Assembly: GCA_030622395.1 (NCBI GenBank)
Contig: JAUXGF010000097.1
Coordinates: forward strand, 1-8,345
DNA: 8,345 nucleotides
Direction of reading: 5' to 3'
Source: Calditrichaceae bacterium
GTDB taxonomy: Bacteria; Calditrichota; Calditrichia; Calditrichales; Calditrichaceae
The position numbers and the translations under genes were made by a program. Position 1 is the first letter of the stretch, and every line of letters starts with the position of its first letter. Below, piece by piece: positions 1-5,824 of this stretch. Below the pieces are notes generated by a model that was not told the DNA's origin, ran no database searches, and was given only the letters and a program-made list of their open reading frames with translations.

Positions 1-1
1 A

Positions 2-487
2 GACGGCTGGCTTTATACCGGCGATATTGGGATTGTTGATGATGATGGATTCTTAACAATCACCGATCGCAAAAAGAATATACTTGTCACATCCGGCGGT
101 AAAAATATCGCTCCTCAGCCGATTGAGAACAGTCTGGTAACTAGCAAATATATAGAGCAGGTTATGGTAATTGGCGATAAGCGTAAATTCTGTTCAGCGG
201 TTATAGCAGCCTCAGAAGAAGCGCTGGAAAAATGGGCTAAGGAAAGAAATTTGCAATTTAGTAATTATAAGGAATTAGTTAACCTGCCGGACGTGCATGA
301 ATTATTTCGCTGCGAAGTTGACCGCTTAACTACGCATTTAGCAAGTTATGAGACTATCAAAGATTTCGTTTTGGCTGACGCGCCTTTTACAATTGAAACA
401 AGAGAGCTAACTCCTTCTTTAAAAGTTAAACGCAGAGTGGTAGAAGAAAAGTATGCTGATAAAATCAATAAAATGTATGAAGTATAA
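2..487 (+). CDS. Long-chain fatty acid--CoA ligase (AMP-forming), C-terminal part only
   Basis: The reading frame is open from the first bases of the window and ends at TAA 485-487, so only the last 161 residues are present; the start lies upstream. Enzymes of this ANL (adenylate-forming) superfamily activate fatty acids to acyl-AMP and then acyl-CoA, usually at the inner membrane. Visible family motifs are DGWLYTGD (residues 1-8 of the fragment), the hinge/A8 region TDRKKNILVTSGGKNI (21-36), and near the C-terminus LTPSLKVKRR (136-145), which carries the A10-type lysine. The closing pattern (LTPSLK, then EKYADKINKMYE) is typical of the FadD15/FAA1-like long-chain branch rather than of short-chain acetyl-CoA synthetases. 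An internal ATG at 164 falls in the middle of the conserved domain and is not the start. Exact acyl-chain preference cannot be read from this fragment. An intrinsic terminator follows 16 bp after the stop. Confidence 0.9.
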   Translation, partial: DGWLYTGDIGIVDDDGFLTITDRKKNILVTSGGKNIAPQPIENSLVTSKYIEQVMVIGDKRKFCSAVIAASEEALEKWAKERNLQFSNYKELVNLPDVHELFRCEVDRLTTHLASYETIKDFVLADAPFTIETRELTPSLKVKRRVVEEKYADKINKMYEV

Positions 488-503
488 GTAAAGAATTTAA
501 AAC

Positions 504-529
504 AAAAGGGAGCGGGAACGTTCCCTTTT
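504..529 (+). terminator. Rho-independent terminator of the acyl-CoA ligase gene
   Basis: AAAAGGGA (504-511) pairs perfectly with TCCCTTTT (522-529) around a 10-nt loop. The run TTTTTTATTTTT continues from 526. Within the hairpin GGGAACGTTCCC is itself a perfect palindrome, giving an alternative fold. Its position 16 bp after the ligase stop fits a transcript end. Confidence 0.8.
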
Positions 530-562
530 TTATTTTTAATAATAGTTTAGCGGGCGAAGAGT

Positions 563-633
563 TGGAGTGCTGGAGTACTGGAGTGATGGAGTGGTGGAAG
601 AATTGGATTACTGAATTATTCCATTCTATGGAA
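563..633. repeat. Period-8 degenerate tandem repeat (TGGAGTNN) followed by a short hairpin
   Basis: Seven consecutive 8-nt steps can be laid out exactly: TGGAGTGC, TGGAGTAC, TGGAGTGA, TGGAGTGG, TGGAAGAA, TTGGATTA, CTGAATTA (563-618). The first four are nearly identical and the rest decay progressively. Immediately after, TTCCAT (619-624) pairs with ATGGAA (628-633) around TCT. The unit resembles the CTGGAT repeats at 2024-2051 and 3313-3322, differing by about one base of unit length. The period is not a multiple of three and no reading frame uses it, so it is non-coding. Confidence 0.75.
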
Positions 634-672
634 AGCGCTATACAAACAAGTTGAATAGAATTACTTTAATTC

Positions 673-1230
673 ATGGGTAAAATTAAAAGACACTTACAGG
701 TTAAATCATTCGCGGCAATTGCTTATAACGATCAAATAAATCTTGAAAGCGTTTTATCTATTATTCAAAATTTATTTGGTAAAATTGATAAGCAGTCTGC
801 CGTATATGATTATAAGTCGTTTACAAATTATTATACTCCTGAAATGGGCGTAAATTTAAAAAAATTATTCATTTCCTTTGAACAGTTAATTGCCCCGGAA
901 AGCCTGCCTGATTTGAAGATCAAATCTAACAATCTGGAAATTAAATATAAAAAATCCGGTAAACGTGTGTTTAATATTGACCCGGGTTATTTGACACAGG
1001 CAAAAGTTGTATTGGCGACAACTAAAGATTACAGTCACCGGCTATATTTAGGACAAGGTATTTACGGCGATCTGCATTTGTACTTTTCCAATAAATCTTT
1101 ACAGGCGCAGTCCTGGACTTATCCTGATTATAAACAAGAATTGGCTGTTAATTTTTTCAATGAATTGCGTCAAATTTATAATACTCAGCTCGGCGAAATG
1201 TTTTTATCTGATAAAAATAACGTCGTTTGA
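673..1230 (+). CDS. DUF4416 family protein, function unknown
   Basis: A 185-residue soluble protein with no signal peptide or membrane segment. It matches my recollection of the DUF4416 family along its whole length: an N-terminal segment ending in FGKID (35-39), YTPEMG (54-59), LKKLFISFEQLI (62-73), then the strongly conserved core FNIDPGYLT (100-108), LATTKDYSHRLYLGQGIY (114-131) and SWTYPDY (147-153). The core looks like a conserved pocket with acidic, histidine and lysine residues, but no reaction is established for the family that I know of, and I do not assign one. ATG 673 is the first possible start because an in-frame TAA lies at 667-669; no clear Shine-Dalgarno precedes it, so initiation may be weak or leaderless. 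It sits alone between the ligase terminator and plsY, 140 bp from the latter, so co-transcription with plsY is possible but not shown. Confidence 0.85.
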   Translation: MGKIKRHLQVKSFAAIAYNDQINLESVLSIIQNLFGKIDKQSAVYDYKSFTNYYTPEMGVNLKKLFISFEQLIAPESLPDLKIKSNNLEIKYKKSGKRVFNIDPGYLTQAKVVLATTKDYSHRLYLGQGIYGDLHLYFSNKSLQAQSWTYPDYKQELAVNFFNELRQIYNTQLGEMFLSDKNNVV

Positions 1231-1311
1231 ACTAAAGTAGAAATTAATACATCTTAAAAAATAAATAGTTATACTTGATTGTTTCAAAAACATTTCATTA
1301 ATTGTTATCGA

Positions 1312-1317
1312 TATAAT
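1312..1317 (+). promoter_or_regulatory. Possible -10 element upstream of plsY
   Basis: A perfect TATAAT stands 53 bp before the plsY start in the 140-bp gap after the DUF4416 gene. No convincing -35 hexamer is found at 16-18 bp spacing, and the region is very AT-rich, so a chance match is quite possible. Confidence 0.25.
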
Positions 1318-1370
1318 ATCCAAAAGGAATATTATTTTAATATGTCAATGTCAGCTAAGCGGGAGAAATT

Positions 1371-2018
1371 ATGATTGACGCTGTAATTATTTTAATATTA
1401 AGTTATTTGATTGGTTCATTTCCCACGGCAATAATAGCGGGAAAAGTCCTTAAAAATATTGACGTCCGTCAACATGGCAGCGGTAACGCCGGGGCGACTA
1501 ATGTTTTTCGTATTTTAGGGTGGAAAGCCGGGGTTACAGTTTTATTGATTGATATGTTTAAAGGATTTTTGCCTGTATTTTGGTTAGCGGGGATGATACA
1601 TCAATCGCCGGAGTTTCTTATTTATTATCAAATAATTGCCGCATTTGCCGCTATCGCCGGACATATCTGGACTATTTTTGCAGGATTTAAAGGAGGCAAA
1701 GGAGTGGGAACTTCAGCCGGCGTTTTTTTAGGATTGGCTCCGCTGCCTTTATCGATAGCTCTTTTATCTTTTATAATTATTGTGGCGTTGACAAAATATG
1801 TATCCCTGGGTTCATTATTAGCGGCTTTAGTTTTTTTGCTGGTTATTATTTACCAAAAATATATTTTGGTGCAAAATATTCCTAATATATTGCTTTACCT
1901 TGGAATCGCGGCGGTGATTTTAATCTGGGGTTCTCACTTAGCAAATATTAAGCGGCTTATTGCCGGAAATGAAAATAAAATAAGCTTTAGCGGATCGGGG
2001 AAAAATAAAGCGGAGTAA
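1371..2018 (+). CDS. plsY: Glycerol-3-phosphate acyltransferase PlsY (acyl-phosphate dependent)
   Basis: PlsY is an integral inner-membrane enzyme that transfers the acyl chain from acyl-phosphate to sn-glycerol-3-phosphate, giving lysophosphatidic acid, the first committed step of phospholipid synthesis in most bacteria. The 215-residue length is normal. The three diagnostic blocks are present: GSFPTA (15-20) with HGSGNAGATNVFR (35-47), then GHIWTIFAGFKGGKGVGT (97-114), and HLANIKRLIAGNE (189-201) near the end. Several hydrophobic segments (about 4-24, 53-73, 84-104, 115-140, 145-165 and 173-188) fit the multi-spanning topology. The ATG is preceded by GGGAG (1361-1365), 5 nt away. GpsA, which supplies its substrate, is the next gene downstream, but a 270-bp repeat-bearing space separates them. 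PlsX, its usual source of acyl-phosphate, is not in the window. The family call is secure. Confidence 0.97.
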   Translation: MIDAVIILILSYLIGSFPTAIIAGKVLKNIDVRQHGSGNAGATNVFRILGWKAGVTVLLIDMFKGFLPVFWLAGMIHQSPEFLIYYQIIAAFAAIAGHIWTIFAGFKGGKGVGTSAGVFLGLAPLPLSIALLSFIIIVALTKYVSLGSLLAALVFLLVIIYQKYILVQNIPNILLYLGIAAVILIWGSHLANIKRLIAGNENKISFSGSGKNKAE

Positions 2019-2023
2019 AGGGC

Positions 2024-2051
2024 GCTGGATGCTGGATACTGGATGAAGAAT
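2024..2051. repeat. Period-7 tandem repeat (GCTGGAT) just after plsY
   Basis: GCTGGAT, GCTGGAT, ACTGGAT and a decayed GAAGAAT follow each other without gaps, starting 5 bp after the plsY stop. Aligned with the period-8 array at 563-618, the difference is one extra base per unit (GCTGGAGTACTGGAG against GCTGGATACTGGA), suggesting one repeat family with variable unit length. Confidence 0.65.
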
Positions 2052-2124
2052 TGTGATTTTGAAAAAAATTATCATCCCTAAACAAAATATGCACGAATGT
2101 GTCCCGTACTTCGGGAAAAGTTTT

Positions 2125-2258
2125 CAGCTTTTTTTACTCATTCCTAGCCCTTCCCTAATACAAATAGGGAAGGGGATAAGATACTCCAAGTTCCCCTCTA
2201 TTTCTTAAAGAGAGGGGGATTTAGGGGGTGAGTTGAAAGATTTTCATATAAAATGCTT
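2125..2258 (+). repeat. Composite hairpin repeat, copy A (between plsY and gpsA)
   Basis: This block matches 5479-5694 in the same orientation. It begins CAGCTTTTTTTACTCATTCC. The first hairpin pairs CCCTTCCCTA (2148-2157) with TAGGGAAGGG (2165-2174). The second pairs CCCCTCT (2193-2199) with AGAGGGG (2211-2217). The shared tail is GGGGGTGAGTT, then TTTCATATAAAA, ending about 30 bp before the gpsA start. It lacks the CCCCT/AGGGG hairpin and the GC-rich insertion found in copy B. A small separate hairpin, TCCCG/CGGGA, lies just upstream at 2102-2116. The rest of the plsY-gpsA space shows nothing more. The block is GC-rich in its stems compared with its AT-rich surroundings. Confidence 0.8.
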
Positions 2259-2288
2259 TTTTAATTCCAGTCAATAAAGGAGAAAAAA

Positions 2289-3293
2289 ATGCGCGCAGCG
2301 GTAATAGGATCCGGAAGCTGGGGAACTACCCTGGCTCTTGTTTTAAATAATAACGGACATCATGTTAATTGCTGGACAATAGAACAGACAACCTTGGATG
2401 ATGTTAGAGAAAAAAAAGAAAACAGCCGTTACCTGCCGGGCGTTAAGATTCCTGATTCAATTCTTTTTACCGGCGATATGAAGGAAGCTGTAAAAGACGC
2501 AGAAATGATAATTAGCGCCGTTCCTTCGCAGGTCACGCGGGAAGTAATTCCACAAGTATTGCAAGCCTTAAACAAAACCGGTCAAATTTGGGTGACTGTT
2601 TCTAAAGGGATTGAAAATAAAACCTATATGCGTATATCCGAAGTAATTAATCAGGCCGGCAAAGTGCCTAAAGATAAAATTGTTGTTTTATCCGGTCCGA
2701 GTCATGCGGAAGAAGTTGCCAGAAAAATTCCCACGGCAATCGTTTCATCTTCAACAAGTATTGAATCCGCTAAGGTTGTTCAAAAAGCATTTATGACTCC
2801 CTATTTTCGGATTTACGCCAGCCCTGATATTGTTGGAGTGGAATTAGGCGGGGCTTTAAAAAATATCATTGCGCTGGCTGCCGGTATTTGTGACGGCGCG
2901 GGATTTGGCGATAATACGAAAGCGGCGCTTATGACGCGCGGGCTTGTTGAAATTAACCGCCTGGGAGTTGAGTTAGGTTCACAGAGCGATACATTCGCCG
3001 GTTTAAGCGGCATGGGTGATTTGATTGTTACGTGTATGAGTAAGCATTCACGAAACAGGCACGTGGGCGAGCAGATCGGCAGAGGACGCAAATTACAAGA
3101 AATTTTAGACGAAATGGTGATGGTGGCTGAAGGGGTTAAAACAACTATTTCGGCTTATGAAATCGCAAAGGCAAAAAATATAGAAATGCCTATTACAGAA
3201 CAGATTTATTTAACATTGTTTAAAGATAAATCCGCGCATGATGCAATGACCGATCTTATGACCAGGGCTTCAAAAATTGAAGATTGGGGATAA
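2289..3293 (+). CDS. gpsA: NAD(P)H-dependent glycerol-3-phosphate dehydrogenase
   Basis: GpsA reduces dihydroxyacetone phosphate to sn-glycerol-3-phosphate in the cytoplasm, the head-group backbone that PlsY acylates. The 334-residue length is standard. The N-terminal Rossmann domain opens with GSGSWGTTLA (7-16). SGPSHAEEV (135-143) is the second family signature. The substrate-binding C-terminal domain has GALKNIIALAAG (188-199) with the expected catalytic Lys191, GDNTKAALMTRG (207-218), and AGLSGMGDLIVTC (237-249) followed by the basic stretch SKHSRNRH. VAEGVKT (279-285) completes the set. The start is well supported: AAAGGAG (2276-2282) lies 6 nt before ATG. It follows plsY in the same direction, the usual metabolic pairing, but here composite repeat copy A lies between them. 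No residue expected in the family appears lost. Confidence 0.97.
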   Translation: MRAAVIGSGSWGTTLALVLNNNGHHVNCWTIEQTTLDDVREKKENSRYLPGVKIPDSILFTGDMKEAVKDAEMIISAVPSQVTREVIPQVLQALNKTGQIWVTVSKGIENKTYMRISEVINQAGKVPKDKIVVLSGPSHAEEVARKIPTAIVSSSTSIESAKVVQKAFMTPYFRIYASPDIVGVELGGALKNIIALAAGICDGAGFGDNTKAALMTRGLVEINRLGVELGSQSDTFAGLSGMGDLIVTCMSKHSRNRHVGEQIGRGRKLQEILDEMVMVAEGVKTTISAYEIAKAKNIEMPITEQIYLTLFKDKSAHDAMTDLMTRASKIEDWG

Positions 3294-3298
3294 ATATA

Positions 3299-3364
3299 CC
3301 GCTTTTGCGGGGATACTGGATGCTGGTTGGAGCGGAAATCCCGCTTTTGCGGGGTTACTGGATG
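3299..3364. repeat. 42-bp imperfect tandem duplication with CCGC-TTTT-GCGG hairpins
   Basis: The 24-nt stretch at 3299-3322 recurs at 3341-3364 with one mismatch (A at 3313, T at 3355), a direct repeat with 42-bp register. Each copy starts with the hairpin CCGCTTTTGCGG and ends with TACTGGATG, which ties it to the CTGGAT family at 2024-2051. The first hairpin begins 6 bp after the gpsA stop, but no T-tract follows either hairpin, so a terminator role is not supported. Confidence 0.75.
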
Positions 3365-3389
3365 TTTGAATTTTAGGCGATATAAAAAT

Positions 3390-3418
3390 TTGGCATACTT
3401 ACATTAAAATTATTAAAT
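3390..3418 (+). promoter_or_regulatory. Candidate sigma-70-type promoter for the usp-fbp pair
   Basis: TTGGCA (3390-3395) resembles a -35 box and TTAAAT (3413-3418) a -10 box, separated by 17 bp, 52 bp before the stress-protein start. The -10 matches only four of six consensus bases in an AT-rich background, so the assignment is tentative. Confidence 0.3.
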
Positions 3419-3470
3419 TGTTACAATATAAAATAAATATCTCCTTATAAACAAAAGCAAGGGGGCGCTT

Positions 3471-4310
3471 ATGATCAAATCTATTTTATTACCAATTGAC
3501 GGCTCTACATATTCTGAAGCAGTATTAAATTATGGTAAATTTTTAGCGGAGAAATTTAATGCTGTGCTTCGTGTTTTAAGCGTGGTTGATATCCGGTTAT
3601 ATGATTTAAGTATAGCGGCGGGCGCTGATAGTTTTGTGCCTGTTATGCCTTCGGCTGATTTTCTAGCCGAATCTCAGGGAATGCTTAACGAAAAATCGCA
3701 AAAAGTATTAGACAGAGCAAGTTCTATTTTAAATAAAACGAACGTACAGTTTCAATTGATTAAGGCGTCCGGGATTCCAGTAGATGAAATATGCAGCCAT
3801 GCTAAACAGAATGATATTGTAATTATGGGAATACGCGGAGAATATGAACGGTGGAGCGGTAAACTTCTTGGAGCTACTGTTGAATCGGTTACCCGCCAAA
3901 TTAGTAAGCCGGTCATGCTGGTAGAAAAAATATTCCTTCCTTTCAAACGAATTCAATGCGGTTATGACGGTAGCAGCTATGCTAATAAAGCCTTACAGCT
4001 TGCAGCGTTCATGTCAAAAACAATGAAAATTAAACTACAGGTTATTTCTGTATTTGATTCGGAAGAAGAACGCGCCGCTGTTTTAAATGAAGCCGAACAG
4101 TATTTAGCGCCTTACGAAATAGACTTTCAACTGCGCCATGAAACAGGCGATGTAGATGAAGTTTTAGTGAATACAAGTAAAGATACACCTGCGCCCGCGC
4201 TTTCTATAATCGGAAGTTACGGACATTCACGTCTGCGTGAAGCTATTTTAGGAAGCACAACCGTACAGGTTATGCGTAAAGCTGAAAAACCGATTTTATT
4301 AGCCAAATGA
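3471..4310 (+). CDS. Tandem-domain universal stress protein (UspA family)
   Basis: A 279-residue cytoplasmic protein made of two Usp domains, about 1-153 and 157-279. Each starts with a beta strand and nucleotide-site aspartate: LLPIDGS (Asp10) and CGYDGSS (Asp166). The second domain carries the exact ATP-binding pattern G-2X-G-9X-G-S: Gly248, Gly251, Gly261-Ser262. In the first domain the spacing is G120-2X-G123-10X-G134-A135, one residue longer and with Ala instead of Ser/Thr, so that domain may bind nucleotide differently or not at all. Usp proteins respond to starvation, redox or energy stress, but the target of this one is unknown. A strong AAGGGGG (3459-3465) lies 5 nt before ATG. The fbp start follows 25 bp after the stop, so the two are very probably co-transcribed. 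Confidence 0.93.
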   Translation: MIKSILLPIDGSTYSEAVLNYGKFLAEKFNAVLRVLSVVDIRLYDLSIAAGADSFVPVMPSADFLAESQGMLNEKSQKVLDRASSILNKTNVQFQLIKASGIPVDEICSHAKQNDIVIMGIRGEYERWSGKLLGATVESVTRQISKPVMLVEKIFLPFKRIQCGYDGSSYANKALQLAAFMSKTMKIKLQVISVFDSEEERAAVLNEAEQYLAPYEIDFQLRHETGDVDEVLVNTSKDTPAPALSIIGSYGHSRLREAILGSTTVQVMRKAEKPILLAK

Positions 4311-4335
4311 CTATTAGAACTATGATGGAGGAATT

Positions 4336-5349
4336 ATGACCAACCAAATTATTACACTTACACGTCATATTATTGAAGAACAACGTAAACACCCTGAGGC
4401 GACCGGTAAGTTTACCGATCTGATGAACGATATCGCTTTTGCTGCAAAACTAATATCTTATCATACAAATAAAGCGGGTTTAATGGGTGTATTAGGCGAG
4501 GCAGGCAGCGTTAACGTGCAGGGCGAGTTTGTTAAAAAATTAGATGTTTTTGCCAATGAAACAATGGTGTATGCTCTTGACCACGGCGGGCATACCTGTG
4601 TTATGGCTTCTGAAGAAGAAGAAGATATTATCCCGATTCCTGAAAACTTTCCTCTTGGTAAATATGTCTGTCTATTTGATCCATTAGACGGCTCTTCTAA
4701 TATAGACGCCAATGTAAGCGTCGGTACTATTTTCGCCATTTATACGCGAACTTCACCGGAGGGAAGACCCGGAATTCTTGAAGATTGTTTACAAACCGGA
4801 GTTAACCAGGTATGCGCCGGATATGTGATATATGGTTCAAGCACTATGATGGTTTATACAACGGGCAATGGAGTTCACGGCTTTACCCTTGATCCTAGTT
4901 ACGGTGAATTTGTATTATCGCATCCTAATATAAGAACGCCGAAAAAGGCTAAAATATACAGCGTTAATGAAAGCAATTTTGACTATTGGGATCAGGGCGT
5001 TAAAAATTATATCCATTATGTCAAACAAATTGATAAAGAGACAAATAGACCTCTTAACTCAAGATATATCGGTTCAATGGTAAGCGATGTTCATCGTAAT
5101 TTATTGTATGGCGGTATTTTTCTTTATCCTGCAAGCGCTCTGGCGCCAAATGGTAAACTGCGTTTGACTTATGAGGCAAATCCCATGGCGTTTATCATTG
5201 AACAGGCCGGCGGAAAAGCAAGCAACGGTAAAAAGAGAATAATGGAGCTTAAACCGGAAAGCCTGCATCAGCGAGTACCGCTCTTTATGGGTTCGTCGGA
5301 TGATGTAAAGATAGTTGAAGATTTCATTCAGGGCAAACGGGAAAATTAA
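4336..5349 (+). CDS. fbp: Class I fructose-1,6-bisphosphatase
   Basis: The enzyme hydrolyses fructose-1,6-bisphosphate to fructose-6-phosphate and phosphate, the irreversible step of gluconeogenesis, using divalent metals in the cytoplasm. At 337 residues it has the normal class I length. Conserved blocks in order: GEFVKKLDVFANE (63-75), the acidic metal site ASEEEEDIIP (91-100), the hallmark FDPLDGSSNID (114-124), YIGSMVSDVHRNL (244-256), and the sugar-phosphate site KLRLTYEANPMAFIIEQAGG (274-293), closing with LHQRVPLFMGSSDDV (310-324). A textbook GGAGG (4327-4331) stands 4 nt before ATG. It is the second gene of an apparent usp-fbp operon, which hints that carbon-flux switching and the stress protein are made together. 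No terminator with a clear T-tract follows; a hairpin lies 14 bp after the stop codon. Confidence 0.97.
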   Translation: MTNQIITLTRHIIEEQRKHPEATGKFTDLMNDIAFAAKLISYHTNKAGLMGVLGEAGSVNVQGEFVKKLDVFANETMVYALDHGGHTCVMASEEEEDIIPIPENFPLGKYVCLFDPLDGSSNIDANVSVGTIFAIYTRTSPEGRPGILEDCLQTGVNQVCAGYVIYGSSTMMVYTTGNGVHGFTLDPSYGEFVLSHPNIRTPKKAKIYSVNESNFDYWDQGVKNYIHYVKQIDKETNRPLNSRYIGSMVSDVHRNLLYGGIFLYPASALAPNGKLRLTYEANPMAFIIEQAGGKASNGKKRIMELKPESLHQRVPLFMGSSDDVKIVEDFIQGKREN

Positions 5350-5362
5350 TTTTATCATGGCC

Positions 5363-5396
5363 GATCTGGATCGACACAACGAACGATGCACAGATC
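5363..5396 (+). other. Stem-loop just downstream of fbp
   Basis: GATCTG (5363-5368) pairs with CAGATC (5391-5396), and inside it ATCG (5370-5373) pairs with CGAT (5384-5387) around a 10-nt loop. It lies 14 bp after the fbp stop. There is no T-tract, so it may be an mRNA 3'-end structure or simply another intergenic palindrome. This is the first part of the 475-bp gene-free stretch 5350-5824; the rest is covered by the repeat entries that follow. Confidence 0.45.
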
Positions 5397-5400
5397 ATTC

Positions 5401-5467
5401 GGGAAAGGTTTTTCCCATCCCGTTCCGCAGGAGTCCTCCAGGGACAGGGATTCCTTTGGGACGGGGA
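5401..5467 (+). repeat. GC-rich 17-nt-unit element, copy 1, with adjoining hairpin
   Basis: The core is two adjacent 17-nt units, GCAGGAGTCCTCCAGGG (5427-5443) and ACAGGGATTCCTTTGGG (5444-5460). It is preceded by TTTCCCATCCCGTTCC and followed by ACGGGGA, so CCCGT (5419-5423) and ACGGG (5461-5465) form short terminal inverted repeats. GGGAAA-GGTT-TTTCCC (5401-5416) is a perfect hairpin overlapping the left edge. Unit 2 matches unit 2 of the nested copy at 14 of 17 positions; unit 1 matches at 13 of 17. Confidence 0.7.
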
Positions 5468-5478
5468 CGGCTTTGGCG

Positions 5479-5694
5479 CAGCTTTTTCTTACCCATCCCT
5501 AGCCCTTCCCTAATATAATAGGGAAGGGGAAAAGATGTAAAATGCAAACACACCCCTAACCCCTCTCAAAAGGGGAATTAATGCTAAGTCCCCCTCTATT
5601 TTTTTAAAGAGAGGGGGACTTTCCCACTCCACAGGAGTCCCCGTGGGACAGGGATCCCCTCGGGAAGGGGGTGAGTTAAAGTTTCATATAAAAC
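5479..5694 (+). repeat. Composite hairpin repeat, copy B (upstream of the TonB receptor)
   Basis: This is the longer relative of 2125-2258, in the same orientation. It begins CAGCTTTTTCTTACCCATCC. Hairpin 1 pairs CCCTTCCCTA (5503-5512) with TAGGGAAGGG (5519-5528), stem identical to copy A. An extra hairpin, CCCCT/AGGGG (5560-5575), is absent from copy A. The last hairpin pairs AAGTCCCCCTCT (5586-5597) with AGAGGGGGACTT (5610-5621), a 12-bp perfect stem longer than in copy A. The tail GGGGGTGAGTT plus TTTCATATAAAA is again shared, but is displaced by the nested element at 5621-5666. Short open frames crossing this stretch are repeat artefacts. Confidence 0.8.
5621..5666 (+). repeat. GC-rich 17-nt-unit element, copy 2, nested in composite copy B
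   Basis: It contains units ACAGGAGTCCCCGTGGG (5631-5647) and ACAGGGATCCCCTCGGG (5648-5664), 13 of 17 identical to each other. The whole is bounded by TTCCC (5621-5625) and GGGAA (5662-5666), a 5-bp terminal inverted repeat. In copy A the corresponding junction reads directly from GAGGGGGATTTA into GGGGGTGAGTT, so this element looks inserted, at the foot of the 12-bp hairpin stem. Confidence 0.7.
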
Positions 5695-5701
5695 ATTGTT
5701 T

Positions 5702-5731
5702 AAGCCCTTTCTTGTTTTGGATGGGCTTTTT
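5702..5731 (+). terminator. Weak terminator-like hairpin upstream of the receptor gene
   Basis: AAGCCC (5702-5707) pairs with GGGCTT (5723-5728) around a 15-nt loop, running into TTTTT (5727-5731). The stem is short and the loop long, so efficiency would be low. It could end readthrough from fbp or act in the receptor leader. From here to 5824 the sequence is AT-rich with no other clear signal. Confidence 0.35.
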
Positions 5732-5824
5732 CTATATTCATTCCGATTAACCGGCGGGTCTAATAGCTTTAAATTAAACTTAAATTTAATATGGATAAAA
5801 ATTGAATTAAGGGATATTGGAAAG

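Noticed and set aside
563..618. CRISPR-like array
   Set aside because: Units are 8 nt and contiguous, with no spacers; the 7-nt arrays likewise.
2813..3091. Minus-strand open frame inside gpsA, and similar ones inside usp, fbp and the receptor
   Set aside because: They are antisense shadows of strongly conserved + strand genes and show no recognisable protein features.
3391..3406. Sigma-54 promoter reading of TGGCATACTTACATT
   Set aside because: The -24-like TGGCA is present but no GC at the -12 position follows at the required spacing.
5315..5518. Small open frame overlapping the fbp end and the repeats
   Set aside because: Its translation comes from the out-of-frame fbp end and GC-rich repeat units, with no ribosome-binding site or family resemblance.
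5696..5824. N-terminal extension of the receptor from a TTG start at 5696
   Set aside because: It would put 43 residues in front of a clear signal peptide, and the region overlaps the repeat tail and hairpin; ATG 5825 or 5831 with GGAAAG upstream is better.
5350..5824. Cobalamin riboswitch ahead of the receptor
   Set aside because: I found no B12-box-like motif; the stretch is explained by repeats and an AT-rich leader.
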